Below, piece after piece: positions 27,833 through 36,990 of a DNA stretch of 64,000 nucleotides. The notes beneath the pieces are model-generated. The model saw only the letters and a list, made by a program, of their open reading frames with translations. It made no database searches and was not told the origin of the DNA. Each line of letters begins with the position of its first letter. Position 1 is the stretch's first letter. The stretch is from Deltaproteobacteria bacterium (GTDB taxonomy: Bacteria; Desulfobacterota; Binatia; HRBIN30; JACQVA1): NCBI GenBank assembly GCA_016178705.1, contig JACOST010000018.1:40724-104723 (forward strand), written 5' to 3'. The position numbers were made by a program, and so were the translations under genes.

Positions 27833-29724
27833 GCGGCCCGCTCCGCCCGCCGCATCGCCACTACCCACTCAGTCAGCAGCACTGCCGCAGCGGCGGCAAC
27901 CAGCCACCAGCCGAACTCGGCACCAGGCGCTGGTCGCGCGGTCTTCTCGGGCTGCGCGGTGGTGGCCGCCGTTCGCACCAGCGGCTCCTTGTCCGCTCGG
28001 CCAATATCCGACTCTATCGGGTCGAAGAAGTTTGCGTACACCGTGCGCGTGGTGCCGTCGGTGCTGATGCGGTACTCGCCAGCGCTGAGCGCTTCGAGAC
28101 TCGCATGCGCGCCGTCGCCGAGAGCGAGATGCCGGCCGTGCGGATCGACAGCGGTTGTCGGCAACGACGGCAAGCCGGCAATCGGCAGTACACTGCCCGT
28201 CGTAGTCGTGGTCACGTCCACCGGCGGAGGCGCGAGCCAGTTCACCAGGTTGAGGAAGAACAGCAGAAAGCTGACGTTGTCACTGCTGAGCAGCCGCTCA
28301 GCTTCGAGGTCGAAGGTGATGCAAGCGACACGATGACCGTGCTGCTCGCCTGCGAGGGCAAGCGGAAACTCCCGCTCGAGTGTGCGCGAAAACAACAGCG
28401 GCTCCCACCATTCGGCGGGTAGAATTGCCCGCGCGTGCTGGATCGGCATGGTCGCCAGCGGGTGCAAGGCGCCGACCGCTTCATGTTGATCATTCCAATC
28501 GAGCACTTCGACGCCGTGGACATCGCCGCCGATGGCAAACAGCGGGTTGTCGGTCGGCGGATAGATGTAGAGCGCGGCCGTGGCCGGGGCGGTGTCGGGG
28601 ACGACGCGGTGGAAGATCACGACATCATAGTTGTCGAACCCCGCCGTTTTCGCTTGTGCCGCGTACGCCTCCGGTGTCAGTGTCATGAGCTGCAGACCCG
28701 CCGTCGCGCGCGCCACGGTCGTCAACTCATCGACCAGCGGCGTGGCGAGCGAGACCACGAGCACGCGCGTGAGCGCGAGCGGTCGAATCCAGCCGAGCGC
28801 AACGTTGTCGGCGGCGAGCGCGTCGTCGCCATCGATCTGAGCGTCCAACTGCGCCACGACACGACCCGAGCCGGGGAAATTCGGGACCAAGAATGCACGC
28901 ACGTCACGGGGAGGGATACTGAAGCCGGTCTGCGTCACCGGCGTGTCGTTGAGCCGAACGGTCAACATGCCGTGGCCCTCGCGATGCGAGAAGTTCTGCA
29001 CCACCACGTTGGCGCGGGCGGCGCGCGCGTCTTGGAAGCGGCCCTGGAAGATCTGCAGGCCGGTGATGGCGAGGTTGGCGTCGCTCTCGCCGAATGGAAC
29101 CAGCGTCGCCTCGTCGCGCCAACGCGGCGACAGATGGCTCGGCGACTGATCCGTGAATACCATCACGTCGGTGAACGCGTCGGTGCGCTGGCGCGCGCCC
29201 GCAGCGACCGCGAGCGCGAGTTCGAGTTCGGTGCCGGTGTCCGTGGGGACGGTGTTCTCCAAGGCGCGTAACAGCATGCTGCGGTCGCGAGTGAAGTCGG
29301 CGATGGTTTCCGGATGCGCGGCGGCGGTGATGAGCATGACTTCGTCGGTGACGGGCAGCGCTTCGAGTCGGCGGCGCAATTCGCTGCGCGCCGCCTCGAA
29401 ACGCGTCGTGCGGCCTTCGCGCGCCTGCATGCTCGCGGAGGTATCGAGAATGTAGACGTGCCGACGCGCGGCGGTGATCGCGCGGCCGTCACTCAGATAC
29501 GGGCGCGCGAGCCCCGCGATCAACGCGGCCAGCAACAGCACTTGCAGGAAGAAGAGCAGGTCCGGGCGAAACTTGCGCGCCTGCACCACATCGTCGGCCA
29601 CCGTCTGCCACAACAACAACGAGGGGATCTCGACGCGCCGCCGAATGCGCTCCCACAGGTAGAGCAACACCAGGACGATGTAGAGTGACGCGAAGATCAG
29701 CGCGCCAGGATTCAGCAAGCCCAT
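27829..29724 (-). CDS. BatA-type membrane protein with VWA domain
   Basis: 631 residues. The N-terminal BatA segment GLLNPGALIFASLYIVLVLL and a second helix (LLFFLQVLLLAALIAGLARP) flank a cytoplasmic loop; then a VWA domain with MIDAS DTSAS (YILDTSASMQ) at about 92-99, a domain in the middle (ALTRVLVVSLATPLVDELTT), and a terminal TM helix (GWWLVAAAAAVLLTEWVVAM). Typical of BatA/aerotolerance-type proteins whose VWA domain is handled by a MoxR ATPase. Fourth of five genes in the operon. Confidence 0.85.
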   Translation of the reverse strand: MGLLNPGALIFASLYIVLVLLYLWERIRRRVEIPSLLLWQTVADDVVQARKFRPDLLFFLQVLLLAALIAGLARPYLSDGRAITAARRHVYILDTSASMQAREGRTTRFEAARSELRRRLEALPVTDEVMLITAAAHPETIADFTRDRSMLLRALENTVPTDTGTELELALAVAAGARQRTDAFTDVMVFTDQSPSHLSPRWRDEATLVPFGESDANLAITGLQIFQGRFQDARAARANVVVQNFSHREGHGMLTVRLNDTPVTQTGFSIPPRDVRAFLVPNFPGSGRVVAQLDAQIDGDDALAADNVALGWIRPLALTRVLVVSLATPLVDELTTVARATAGLQLMTLTPEAYAAQAKTAGFDNYDVVIFHRVVPDTAPATAALYIYPPTDNPLFAIGGDVHGVEVLDWNDQHEAVGALHPLATMPIQHARAILPAEWWEPLLFSRTLEREFPLALAGEQHGHRVACITFDLEAERLLSSDNVSFLLFFLNLVNWLAPPPVDVTTTTTGSVLPIAGLPSLPTTAVDPHGRHLALGDGAHASLEALSAGEYRISTDGTTRTVYANFFDPIESDIGRADKEPLVRTAATTAQPEKTARPAPGAEFGWWLVAAAAAVLLTEWVVAMRRAERAA

Positions 29725-29730
29725 GGCTTC

Positions 29731-29765
29731 AAATGCGGAATGGCGAATGCGGAGTGCGGAATGCG
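29731..29765. repeat. Short degenerate tandem repeat (AATGCGGA units)
   Basis: The 42-bp gap between the BatA-type and DUF58 genes holds four imperfect copies of an AATGCGGA-like octamer (aaatgcgga, atggcga, atgcggag, tgcggaatgcg). The function is unknown; similar 'gcattccgc' strings are dispersed intergenic repeats in many GC-rich genomes. Confidence 0.5.
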
Positions 29766-29766
29766 C

Positions 29767-30753
29767 TCATCGCAGCATGCCCATTCCTGGCAACGTGTCG
29801 AACAGCGCGTGTTCGAGTCCTGCCTGCGGATCGACGGTGGCGAAGTAGACTTCATGGCGGCGGCACCAGGTCTGCAACGCATCGAGGTGGAGCTGCAGCG
29901 CGCTTTCATAGCGTTGGCGGTTGGTGGGTGTGAGCGTGATCACGCGTTCGACACCGGTTTCGCTGTCGCGGAGTCGTCCACGCCGAAAGACCTGCGCCGG
30001 ATCGCGCTCGCCCGGACCCAGTAGGCGCAACGCCCCGACGGTCCAGCCACGCCCGACCAATCCGCGCAGCGCCGCCTCGTAGCGCGCGGGTTCGACAAGA
30101 AAGTCCGACACCACCACGGCGACGCCGGGTACGCGCGCATGACCGGCGTAGTCGCTTACCCCTTCCGCCAATGTCGTCGCGCCGGCCGTGTGCAAGCTCA
30201 TGAGGTAGTCGCGCACCTGGCCGATCATGTCGCGATGACGAAACCACGGCGAGGCGCGGAAACCACGTCCACCGTCCGCCGACAGTGCAACGCATCGCAC
30301 CGGATCGTTGTGGCGCAAGCTGATGTAGGCGAGACTGGCGGCGAGGCCAATCGCGAACTCAAACTTTCGATCAGCGACCGGCGCGGCCATCGACGCACTG
30401 CAGTCGATGAACACATGCAGCGCCGCTTCGCGCTCCGCGCGAAAGGTCTTGATCAGCAACTGATCGAGGCGCCCGTACGCGTTCCAGTCGAGGTAACGCA
30501 GATCGTCGCCCGGATGATACGCCTTGTAGTTGGCCAGCTCGATACCCGACGGCTGGGTCCCGTGCGGCATGGGCGTGTTGCCCGGACGGGTGGCCAAGCT
30601 GTGACGGACGCGCAGTTGCAACCGATCGAGCTTTTTCAGAAAAACGGGCTGCAGCACCTCGGCAAGCCCGGCGGAGGCGGGCGCCGTCGGCGCGGAGTTG
30701 AACGCTGCAAGCAGGCCGCGCAAGCGCTCAGCGCTGGAGCCGGCGCGCGGCAT
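29767..30753 (-). CDS. DUF58 domain protein of the MoxR operon
   Basis: 328 residues. The DUF58 core GIELANYKAYHPGDDLRYLD followed by WNAYGRLDQLLIKTF is present, then a VWA-like region with VFIDCSASM (DCSAS, MIDAS-like), VAVVVSDFL and a C-terminal HEVYFATVDPQAG. DUF58 proteins regularly follow MoxR ATPases and precede BatA/VWA proteins and are thought to be substrates or scaffolds. The start overlaps the end of the moxR-like gene by 26 bp, so translation is probably coupled. Confidence 0.88.
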   Translation of the reverse strand: MPRAGSSAERLRGLLAAFNSAPTAPASAGLAEVLQPVFLKKLDRLQLRVRHSLATRPGNTPMPHGTQPSGIELANYKAYHPGDDLRYLDWNAYGRLDQLLIKTFRAEREAALHVFIDCSASMAAPVADRKFEFAIGLAASLAYISLRHNDPVRCVALSADGGRGFRASPWFRHRDMIGQVRDYLMSLHTAGATTLAEGVSDYAGHARVPGVAVVVSDFLVEPARYEAALRGLVGRGWTVGALRLLGPGERDPAQVFRRGRLRDSETGVERVITLTPTNRQRYESALQLHLDALQTWCRRHEVYFATVDPQAGLEHALFDTLPGMGMLR

Positions 30754-31765
30754 GAACGATGCCCTCGATCAAATTGCCCGCATCGACGCCATCGGCTTCG
30801 GCGGCGAAGTTGAGCACCAGCCGATGATTGAGCGCGGGCACCGCGACTTGGTCGATATCGTCGAAAGTGACGTTCACCCGCCCATCGAGCAGCGCGCGTA
30901 CCTTGGCGCCGAGCAGCAACGCCTGTCCGCCACGTGGACTCGATCCAAAGCTCACGTAGCGCGCGATGCGCTCATCGGGCGGCAGACCGCTGCCACCAGC
31001 GGGCGCAAACTTCGAGCCTGACGGCACGGTCGCGCGCACCAGAGTTGCCGCGTATTGCTCGAGGTGCGGCGCAATCAACACTTGGCGCACCAGCGCCTTC
31101 AAGCCTTCGATGCGCGCCGGCGCGTCGGTGGGGTCGAACAGCGGCCGCACCGTGGGAATCTCCGCGGTCGTGGTCGTTCCGATGATGCGCTGCATTTCCT
31201 CGGCGTTCGGATACGCCAACCGCACTTTGAAGAAGAAGCGATCGAGCTGCGCCTCGGGCAACGCGTAGGTACCTTCCATCTCGATCGGGTTGAGCGTGGC
31301 CAGCACGAAGAACGGTGGCAATAGCCGATAGGTCGTCCCGGCCACCGTCACCTGCAACTCGGCCATCGCTTCGAGCAGCGCGGACTGCGTCTTCGGTGTC
31401 GCGCGGTTGATCTCGTCGGCGAGGAGGACGTGCGAAAAGACCGGCCCTTCGATGAAGGCGAACTCGCGGCGACCGTCGACTTCCATCACCATGCGCGTGC
31501 CGGTGATGTCGGCGGGCATCAGATCGACGGTAAACTGAATGCGACTGAAGCGCAGGTTCAACACCTCGGCAAGCGAGCGTACGATCAGCGTCTTGCCGGT
31601 GCCGGGGACACCTTCGATGAGCACGTGTCCGCCAGCGAAGAACGTGATCAGAATCTGTTCGAGGATGCCGCGATGGCCGACGATGACCCGCTCCATCTCA
31701 TCGCGGATCTGTTGGAAGGTCGATTGAAACTCCTCGACCTGGCGGCGGCTGTTGGCGACGCTCAT
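30728..31765 (-). CDS. MoxR-family AAA+ ATPase
   Basis: 345 residues. Walker A GVPGTGKT (VLIEGVPGTGKTLIVRSLA), Walker B VLLADEINR, sensor-1 region FFVLATLNPIEMEGTY, arginine-finger region LPEAQLDRFFFKVRL and the C-terminal lid SSPRGGQALLLGAKVRAL. MoxR ATPases act as chaperones that mature or load metal on VWA-domain partners, which are encoded immediately downstream here. It overlaps the upstream 482-residue membrane-protein gene by 4 bp. No regulator of the operon is visible. Confidence 0.92.
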   Translation of the reverse strand: MSVANSRRQVEEFQSTFQQIRDEMERVIVGHRGILEQILITFFAGGHVLIEGVPGTGKTLIVRSLAEVLNLRFSRIQFTVDLMPADITGTRMVMEVDGRREFAFIEGPVFSHVLLADEINRATPKTQSALLEAMAELQVTVAGTTYRLLPPFFVLATLNPIEMEGTYALPEAQLDRFFFKVRLAYPNAEEMQRIIGTTTTAEIPTVRPLFDPTDAPARIEGLKALVRQVLIAPHLEQYAATLVRATVPSGSKFAPAGGSGLPPDERIARYVSFGSSPRGGQALLLGAKVRALLDGRVNVTFDDIDQVAVPALNHRLVLNFAAEADGVDAGNLIEGIVHAARRLQR

Positions 31766-33210
31766 GACTCCGGCCGTTGGCTGTAAACGCGGCGGACAAC
31801 GTCTTCGAACTCCGGCGGCACGTCGGTCTTGCGCAGGAGATCATCGCCGAGCTGCTGCTCGCTGAGCGTGGCGGTGCCACGTGCCACCTCGGCGAAGCCG
31901 TCGTCGGTTACGCGGCCATGCGGTGGCGGTGGTTGCGCATCCGTTTTGCGCGGCATCCCTTGCAGGAAGGAGTTCAACGTCAGCTTGAATGTCTTCGGTT
32001 CCGCGGTGCCGTTGGCGCCAGGTTTGGCCTGCTTGGCGAGTAGATTGCCCGGGTTGCTGCCATTCGGTCCGACTTCGCCATGCTCGGAGTTCTGTCCCTC
32101 TGATGAGGGTTGGCTGCCAGGGTTCTGGGCCGCGTGCAATTGCTCGTTATCGCGCGGCTTCGCCTGATCCGAGTTCACCCGCGCATCACCGTTCGGCTTG
32201 TCGTTGCTGCCGGACTGTTGGTGGTCACTTTGGGTCTTACTGTCGCCCTTCGATTCACGATCCGGCTGTCCGCGATCGTCGTGTGATGGGTTCCGGTCTT
32301 TGGTCGCTCCGGCCCTGTGCTCTGGAGACTCAGCCCGCTGTGATTGATTCTGCGCGAGTTGTTGCGGCTTGCCCGCGGCTTCGGCGTTGAAGGCTTGTCG
32401 GATCAGTTGCTGGAGTTGCGGCGCGAGTTCGCCGTTGCGTGGGTTGTCTGGTGTTTGCGAATCGCCGTCGTTGGACAGCTTGGGCGCCCCGGGACCGTGC
32501 GCGGGTACATCACCGGTCATGTTTTGAGTCGAGAGCGGCGCAAGGTCAGCGCTGCCGTCGGGTTGCGGTGCGTTCTGTCCCGATTCACCCGGATGCGGTG
32601 CCGCCTGCGGCTTGCCGACGAGCTTGCCACCAGCGAGCGCCTGCGCCGCTGCAGCCGCCTCCGCGCTGCCGCTGGCAGGGAGCGCGACCGCTTCATGGGC
32701 GGCGGGTGGCTCGGGCCGCGCGATGAATGCGGTGGAACCAAGCGTGGCGAGCGCCAGCAGAAACACGTAGACCGAATGCGGCACGCGCCGCGGCGCAATG
32801 GCACGCGGGTCCCAGCGTTGTCCCAAGGCGAGCACGTCGGCAAGCAACAGTCCCGCGAGGCGCGAGGGCGGCCGGCGTTCGCGGGCGGTGAGCAGCGTCA
32901 CCAACCGGTCCTTCAGCCGCGCGCGCTCGTCTGCCAGCGCCGCAACGTGCGGCAGATCGCGCCAGCGTTGATAGAGCACCAGCGGCGCACCGATAAGCAC
33001 AGTGAATGTCGCGACCAATCCAGCGTAGAAGGTGATGCGAAACATCAGCGGCGAGCCGCGCAGCGCCGCCAGCACCAACGCCGCGACGGCGAGCGCGAGA
33101 ACGCTGGCGGTGACGTATCCGACATGCTGCGCCGTAAACAGATTCACACGGCGGCGCAGGATGCGCAGGCGGTCCTCAATCTCCTCGAAGCCGAGAATCA
33201 CAGCCGGCAT
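31762..33210 (-). CDS. Membrane protein of unknown function, first gene of the MoxR operon
   Basis: 482 residues. Two N-terminal TM helices (about 30-50, VTASVLALAVAALVLAALRG, and 57-80) resemble the start of DUF4175-type proteins; a third helix lies near 150-165. The middle (about 180-400) is low-complexity, rich in Gln, Asn, Asp, Ser, Pro and Gly, without Cys. The C-terminal 60 residues contain 'LTLNSFLQGMP' and 'FEDVVRRVYSQRPES'. This arrangement in front of moxR is known from MoxR-AAA/DUF4175/DUF58/VWA loci of Bacteroidetes, planctomycetes and deltaproteobacteria. The disordered middle may be extracytoplasmic. Confidence 0.7.
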   Translation of the reverse strand: MPAVILGFEEIEDRLRILRRRVNLFTAQHVGYVTASVLALAVAALVLAALRGSPLMFRITFYAGLVATFTVLIGAPLVLYQRWRDLPHVAALADERARLKDRLVTLLTARERRPPSRLAGLLLADVLALGQRWDPRAIAPRRVPHSVYVFLLALATLGSTAFIARPEPPAAHEAVALPASGSAEAAAAAQALAGGKLVGKPQAAPHPGESGQNAPQPDGSADLAPLSTQNMTGDVPAHGPGAPKLSNDGDSQTPDNPRNGELAPQLQQLIRQAFNAEAAGKPQQLAQNQSQRAESPEHRAGATKDRNPSHDDRGQPDRESKGDSKTQSDHQQSGSNDKPNGDARVNSDQAKPRDNEQLHAAQNPGSQPSSEGQNSEHGEVGPNGSNPGNLLAKQAKPGANGTAEPKTFKLTLNSFLQGMPRKTDAQPPPPHGRVTDDGFAEVARGTATLSEQQLGDDLLRKTDVPPEFEDVVRRVYSQRPES

Positions 33211-33382
33211 CTATGCCCACACCGCGTGCAATGTAGGCGCACCATAAAGGAGGGGCACAGGGGGGTCAACTAACTTCAACAGAAGTGGAGCACGGGTGGA
33301 GCCCGCCTACATGACGCGAACAGCCGATGGACATCGCCGCCGCTGAGCGATAGCTGCGTGCAGAGAGATCCCGCAACGACCT

Positions 33383-34129
33383 ATGCTACTGCGAGAAGCT
33401 CTAGCAATCGACGACCACGACATCGTCGCCGTCATCGGCGCCGGTGGTAAGACCAGCGCAGTGCGACGGCTCGCGGTCGAGTTCCATCAGTTGCGGCGCC
33501 GAGTGTTGGTGCTCAGCACCACCAAGATCGAGGCTCAGCGGGGCGCCATCGACACACAGTTGTGCGATTCGCTCGCCACGGCGTGTGCGGCGGCTCGGAG
33601 TCGCCGCGCTGGCGATCTACCGCTCTTGATCGTTACGGAACAGCTCCCGACTCGACTGCGCGGCGTACCGGTCGATTGGGTGGCACCGCTCGCCGCGTGG
33701 GCGGATGTTACTCTGGTGCAGGCCGACGGGGCCGGGCGTCGGTCCTTCAAAGCGCCGGCGGCGCACGAACCAGTGATTCCAGCGCAAGCGACGCTGGTCG
33801 CCGCCGTGGCCGGGATCGACGCGATCGGGAAGCCGATCGACGAACGCCACATGCATCGCCCCGAGCGGGTCGCGGAGTTCGCCGGCGTTGCGTTGGGCAC
33901 GCCGTTGACCATCGATGCTGCCGCGCGCGTGCTGCTGCATCCTCGCGGCGGCTTCCGCGATGTGTCACCGGCGACGCGACGAGCGATTGTGCTCAATAGA
34001 GTGGACGGTCAACCCGAGTTGGATATCGCCAGCTCATTGACGGCCGCGATTCGCACCCATGCGGCGATCCTGGTGATCGCAACGGCGCTGCAATCGCCTG
34101 ATCCGGTCCGCGCGGTGTGGGGAGGCTGA
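33383..34129 (+). CDS. yqeC: YqeC-family selenium-cofactor (selenium-dependent hydroxylase) accessory protein
   Basis: 248 residues. The N-terminal nucleotide-binding loop VIGAGGKTSAVRRLA, LVLSTTKIEA, VQADGAGRRSFKAPAAHEPV and GIDAIGKPIDERHMHRPERV are diagnostic of YqeC. The family is genomically linked to selenium-dependent molybdenum hydroxylases, but neither yqeB, the hydroxylase, nor molybdopterin genes lie in this window. It is an isolated plus-strand gene between two minus-strand runs. Confidence 0.85.
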   Translation: MLLREALAIDDHDIVAVIGAGGKTSAVRRLAVEFHQLRRRVLVLSTTKIEAQRGAIDTQLCDSLATACAAARSRRAGDLPLLIVTEQLPTRLRGVPVDWVAPLAAWADVTLVQADGAGRRSFKAPAAHEPVIPAQATLVAAVAGIDAIGKPIDERHMHRPERVAEFAGVALGTPLTIDAAARVLLHPRGGFRDVSPATRRAIVLNRVDGQPELDIASSLTAAIRTHAAILVIATALQSPDPVRAVWGG

Positions 34130-34207
34130 ACCGCTTACGGTCTAGCGAACCGCCGGCGGGCTGTGGGTGTCACGCCAATGGCACTGATGCGTTGCAATGA
34201 CGCACAT

Positions 34208-34558
34208 TCAGGTGGCCAAGGCATCGCGGACGGCTTGGATGTAGGCATGCGGCGGCGCGGGGCTCTGGATGTAGCCATCGGCACCGGGCACCTCGTGCCC
34301 ATGTTTGTAGTTGCTATCGATCACCAACACGCGGACCGCTTGAGCGCGCGGCGTTGCCCGCAGCTTCGTAAGAATTTCCGCGCCGACGCGCCTGTCAATG
34401 AGGAGCAAGTCGGGAGGCTCGGCGAGGATCTGCATCCACACGGCCTCGGCCGTACCACACGCCGTGGCCACCGTACCGAAACCTTTGAGCGCGAGCACCT
34501 TGGCTAGTGCCGTACTGAAATCTGGATCGCTGCAATCCGCAACGAGTATGCGCGCCAT
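34208..34558 (-). CDS. Single-domain response-regulator-like protein
   Basis: 116 residues from ATG 34558 (SD-like GGGG upstream). Short receiver: MARILVADCSDPDFSTALAK at the N-terminus with a DCSD acidic pair, phosphoacceptor Asp in DLLLIDRRVG, then RVLVIDSNY, and a degraded end without the usual conserved Lys-Pro. No output domain. The truncated beta4-alpha5 part and altered switch residues suggest a divergent or non-canonical receiver. No kinase is adjacent. Confidence 0.65.
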   Translation of the reverse strand: MARILVADCSDPDFSTALAKVLALKGFGTVATACGTAEAVWMQILAEPPDLLLIDRRVGAEILTKLRATPRAQAVRVLVIDSNYKHGHEVPGADGYIQSPAPPHAYIQAVRDALAT

Positions 34559-34648
34559 CCGTCCCCCCGTTGAGCTGATGAGTTCTAGCAAGAGGGTGGC
34601 CAGCGGCAATCGCCCGCTCACCGATCGAAGGGACGCTGAGCAATCGAG

Positions 34649-36430
34649 TCAATCGCGGCGCGCCTGCAAGCCGTCCGGCGCCGGTGCGGCGTTGGGCTGC
34701 AGGCGAATGATCTTCGGACCCGGCCCCTCGATCTGCCAGGTGGGGAAGTTCGAGTTCGACGTCCACACCCCTCCGGCATCGTCGAAGTCGATCTCGCGCG
34801 TGTACGTCACCCGGGTCGGCAGCGGGAACACGGTGAATTGTTCGCTCGCCGGATCGAGACGCATCAAGGTGTCGGAGTTGGTCCCGCAGATCCAGATCGT
34901 ATCGGTGTGGCGGTCGACATTGAGCGCGTAGGGAGTTTCGACGCCGCCGATCGGCAGCTTCCACGTCTTGAATTCTCCGCTGCTGAGGTTGTAGCGCGCG
35001 ATCAGGCCGGCGCTGAAGCCGGGAATCCACAGATTGCCCTGCGAGTCGAACCGCAACCGGCGTGGCCCCGGGAACGGCGTGTCGATGAGCGTGATCGCGT
35101 CGTTGCTGGGATCGATGCGGCCGATGCGGCGCTCGTTGAGTTGGCTGAACCATACCCCGCCGTCGGGCGCGATGTCGATGCCGTACGGGACCGGGAGATT
35201 GACGCCTTCACCGCTTGAGGTGTCACCCATCGAGACGTACTTGCTGGCCCACAGAAACCAGGGCACGACGCGCACCGTGAGCGCCTGGCCCCAGGTCCGG
35301 GCCGGCAGCCGAATGGTGCGCTGCTCACCGGTCTTGGGATCGATCATGCCGACGTGGTTGCTCACCGCGAGCGTGTACCAAGCACGTCCTTGATGATCGA
35401 AGCGCAGCGTGTGCGGGTACAAGCCTTCCTTCTGCGGCATGATCTGCCACTGCTCGGTCTTGGGATCGAAGCGCGCGACCTTGTTGCCCAAACAGAGCGT
35501 GATCCACACCGATCCGTCGGGAGCGACTTGCAGGCTGTGCGGCGCGACGTGGGCGTTGCTGTTGGGCGCGATCAACGCACCGGCGGTGCCGAACACACCA
35601 CCGAGCGGCGAGTCGCCGCGCGGGATGTCCCACGCTTTCCGCTCATTGGTGCGCGGATCCAAACGGTAGAGTTGATCCTGGTTCGTATCCACCGAGTAGA
35701 TGGTGCCGTCCGGATGCACGGTGATGTCGTGTTGCATCGAGGCCGGATGGCCGATGTCCCACTCGGTGATCACCGCCGCGGCATTGCGCGGCGCCGCCGG
35801 GGCGGTGAAGCGCGCTTGCATCAGCGGCTGCTGGTAGCTCGCCTCGGCATACGCCGTGTTGAAGGCGTGCGGCAATTCGGCACGCAGCGCGGGCGAGATG
35901 ACGCCGCCCATGCGCGCCATCAGTTTGAAGATCTTGTCCCAGTCCTCGGCGCTGCGTGGTACGCGCGTCGCCCAACTGCCTTGCTGATGGCAGAAGGTGC
36001 ATTGGCGGGTGAACTCCTCGCGCTTCTCGTCGCTCGACAACTCGGCCAGCAGCAACGGCATCCACAGGCTCGATGGCAGTTGCCACGCAAGTTCGTTGGG
36101 ATCCGTCTCGGGCGTCAGCGCCAGCCGCAACCGCTGCGTACCGTCATGCAGATCGAGTCCTTGCTGCACGACATCCTGGTAGCCGAGGCGGCGGACGCGG
36201 ACATCGTACGCGCCCGCCTCGAGCGGGGGTAAGCGGAACGCTCCGTTCGCCGTCGTGTAGACGGTCGTGCCGCGCTGCAAACCGCGACTTGTGGCGGTGA
36301 CCATCGCGCCTTCGACCGGCGCGCCGCCGGCATCGACCACAAAGCCATCGAATACTCCCGTCTCCGCTGCGAGCGCGCGCAGCGCGAGTAACAACCCGAG
36401 ACTCACCACCAGCAGCAGCGTGCGTTTCAT
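34649..36430 (-). CDS. Exported haem-site/beta-propeller protein (carboxypeptidase-regulatory-like + CxxCH + Vgb-like repeats)
   Basis: 593 residues. Signal peptide (MKRTLLLVVSLGLLLALRAL|AAE), a CarboxypepD_reg-like Ig domain (about 27-105: FDGFVVDAGGAPVEGAMVTA), then a c-type haem motif CTFCH at 144-148 in a helical segment, then a seven-blade-like streptogramin-lyase/NHL propeller (about 230-590) with repeated 'xDPKT', 'xIxxAPDGxVW' units (LQVAPDGSVWITL, IDIAPDGGVWFSQL). Periplasmic. The Vgb-lyase catalytic role is not implied. It may be an electron-transfer sensor or oxidoreductase. Its start overlaps the lipoprotein gene by 4 bp. Confidence 0.82.
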   Translation of the reverse strand: MKRTLLLVVSLGLLLALRALAAETGVFDGFVVDAGGAPVEGAMVTATSRGLQRGTTVYTTANGAFRLPPLEAGAYDVRVRRLGYQDVVQQGLDLHDGTQRLRLALTPETDPNELAWQLPSSLWMPLLLAELSSDEKREEFTRQCTFCHQQGSWATRVPRSAEDWDKIFKLMARMGGVISPALRAELPHAFNTAYAEASYQQPLMQARFTAPAAPRNAAAVITEWDIGHPASMQHDITVHPDGTIYSVDTNQDQLYRLDPRTNERKAWDIPRGDSPLGGVFGTAGALIAPNSNAHVAPHSLQVAPDGSVWITLCLGNKVARFDPKTEQWQIMPQKEGLYPHTLRFDHQGRAWYTLAVSNHVGMIDPKTGEQRTIRLPARTWGQALTVRVVPWFLWASKYVSMGDTSSGEGVNLPVPYGIDIAPDGGVWFSQLNERRIGRIDPSNDAITLIDTPFPGPRRLRFDSQGNLWIPGFSAGLIARYNLSSGEFKTWKLPIGGVETPYALNVDRHTDTIWICGTNSDTLMRLDPASEQFTVFPLPTRVTYTREIDFDDAGGVWTSNSNFPTWQIEGPGPKIIRLQPNAAPAPDGLQARRD

Positions 36431-36990
36431 GGATTCACCCCCGGCTTGGAATCAACCACGAGCGTGAGCGGACCATTCGACATCTGACGCAGTTCGAATT
36501 CTAGCACAATCGGCACGAACTCGTGATGGCGCGCAACCCCGACTTGCTCGTGGCGGACGCCGCCGTACTCGACCAGCAATCGATACGGCTGCGGATCGCT
36601 CTGGCCGCCGCACGCTTCCATGTAGTCGACGCCGATGCGGTAGTGACCCGCGGCGGGTTCGGCGAACGTCGCGGATTCGAGCGGCGGTTCCCCGGCTTCG
36701 CTCAGGTCCGCGCAGCGCACGTCGCGTTCTAGCTTGCCGCCCTCGCTGCTCGGGTTGTTGCCGAAGTAGACGGTCTCCCACGACGGCCCGGTGAGGTAGA
36801 GATCCAGATCGGCGGTCCCGTCCCACGTCAGCATCACCCGCAGCCCGGCTGCCGGCACCGAAGCCGGGAACATCGGCGCTGAGATCGGGCGCCGATTCGC
36901 ACAGCCCGCCAGTGCGACCGCCGCCAGACAGACGATGGCTAACCGCAACGGTAGCGCTCGCCGCGCCTTTCCTGTCTTATGCGTGTTCAT
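36427..36990 (-). CDS. Lipoprotein with YfaP/DUF2135-like domain
   Basis: 187 residues. Lipobox LAGC with Cys30 after a hydrophobic signal (LRLAIVCLAAVALAGC). The mature part contains LRVMLTWDGTADLDLYLTGP, a beta-sandwich signature of DUF2135/YfaP-type domains, and HYRIGVDYMEACG. Exported, membrane-anchored. It overlaps the VOC gene's end by 14 bp and the propeller gene by 4 bp, so it belongs to the same transcription unit. Confidence 0.72.
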   Translation of the reverse strand: MNTHKTGKARRALPLRLAIVCLAAVALAGCANRRPISAPMFPASVPAAGLRVMLTWDGTADLDLYLTGPSWETVYFGNNPSSEGGKLERDVRCADLSEAGEPPLESATFAEPAAGHYRIGVDYMEACGGQSDPQPYRLLVEYGGVRHEQVGVARHHEFVPIVLEFELRQMSNGPLTLVVDSKPGVNP

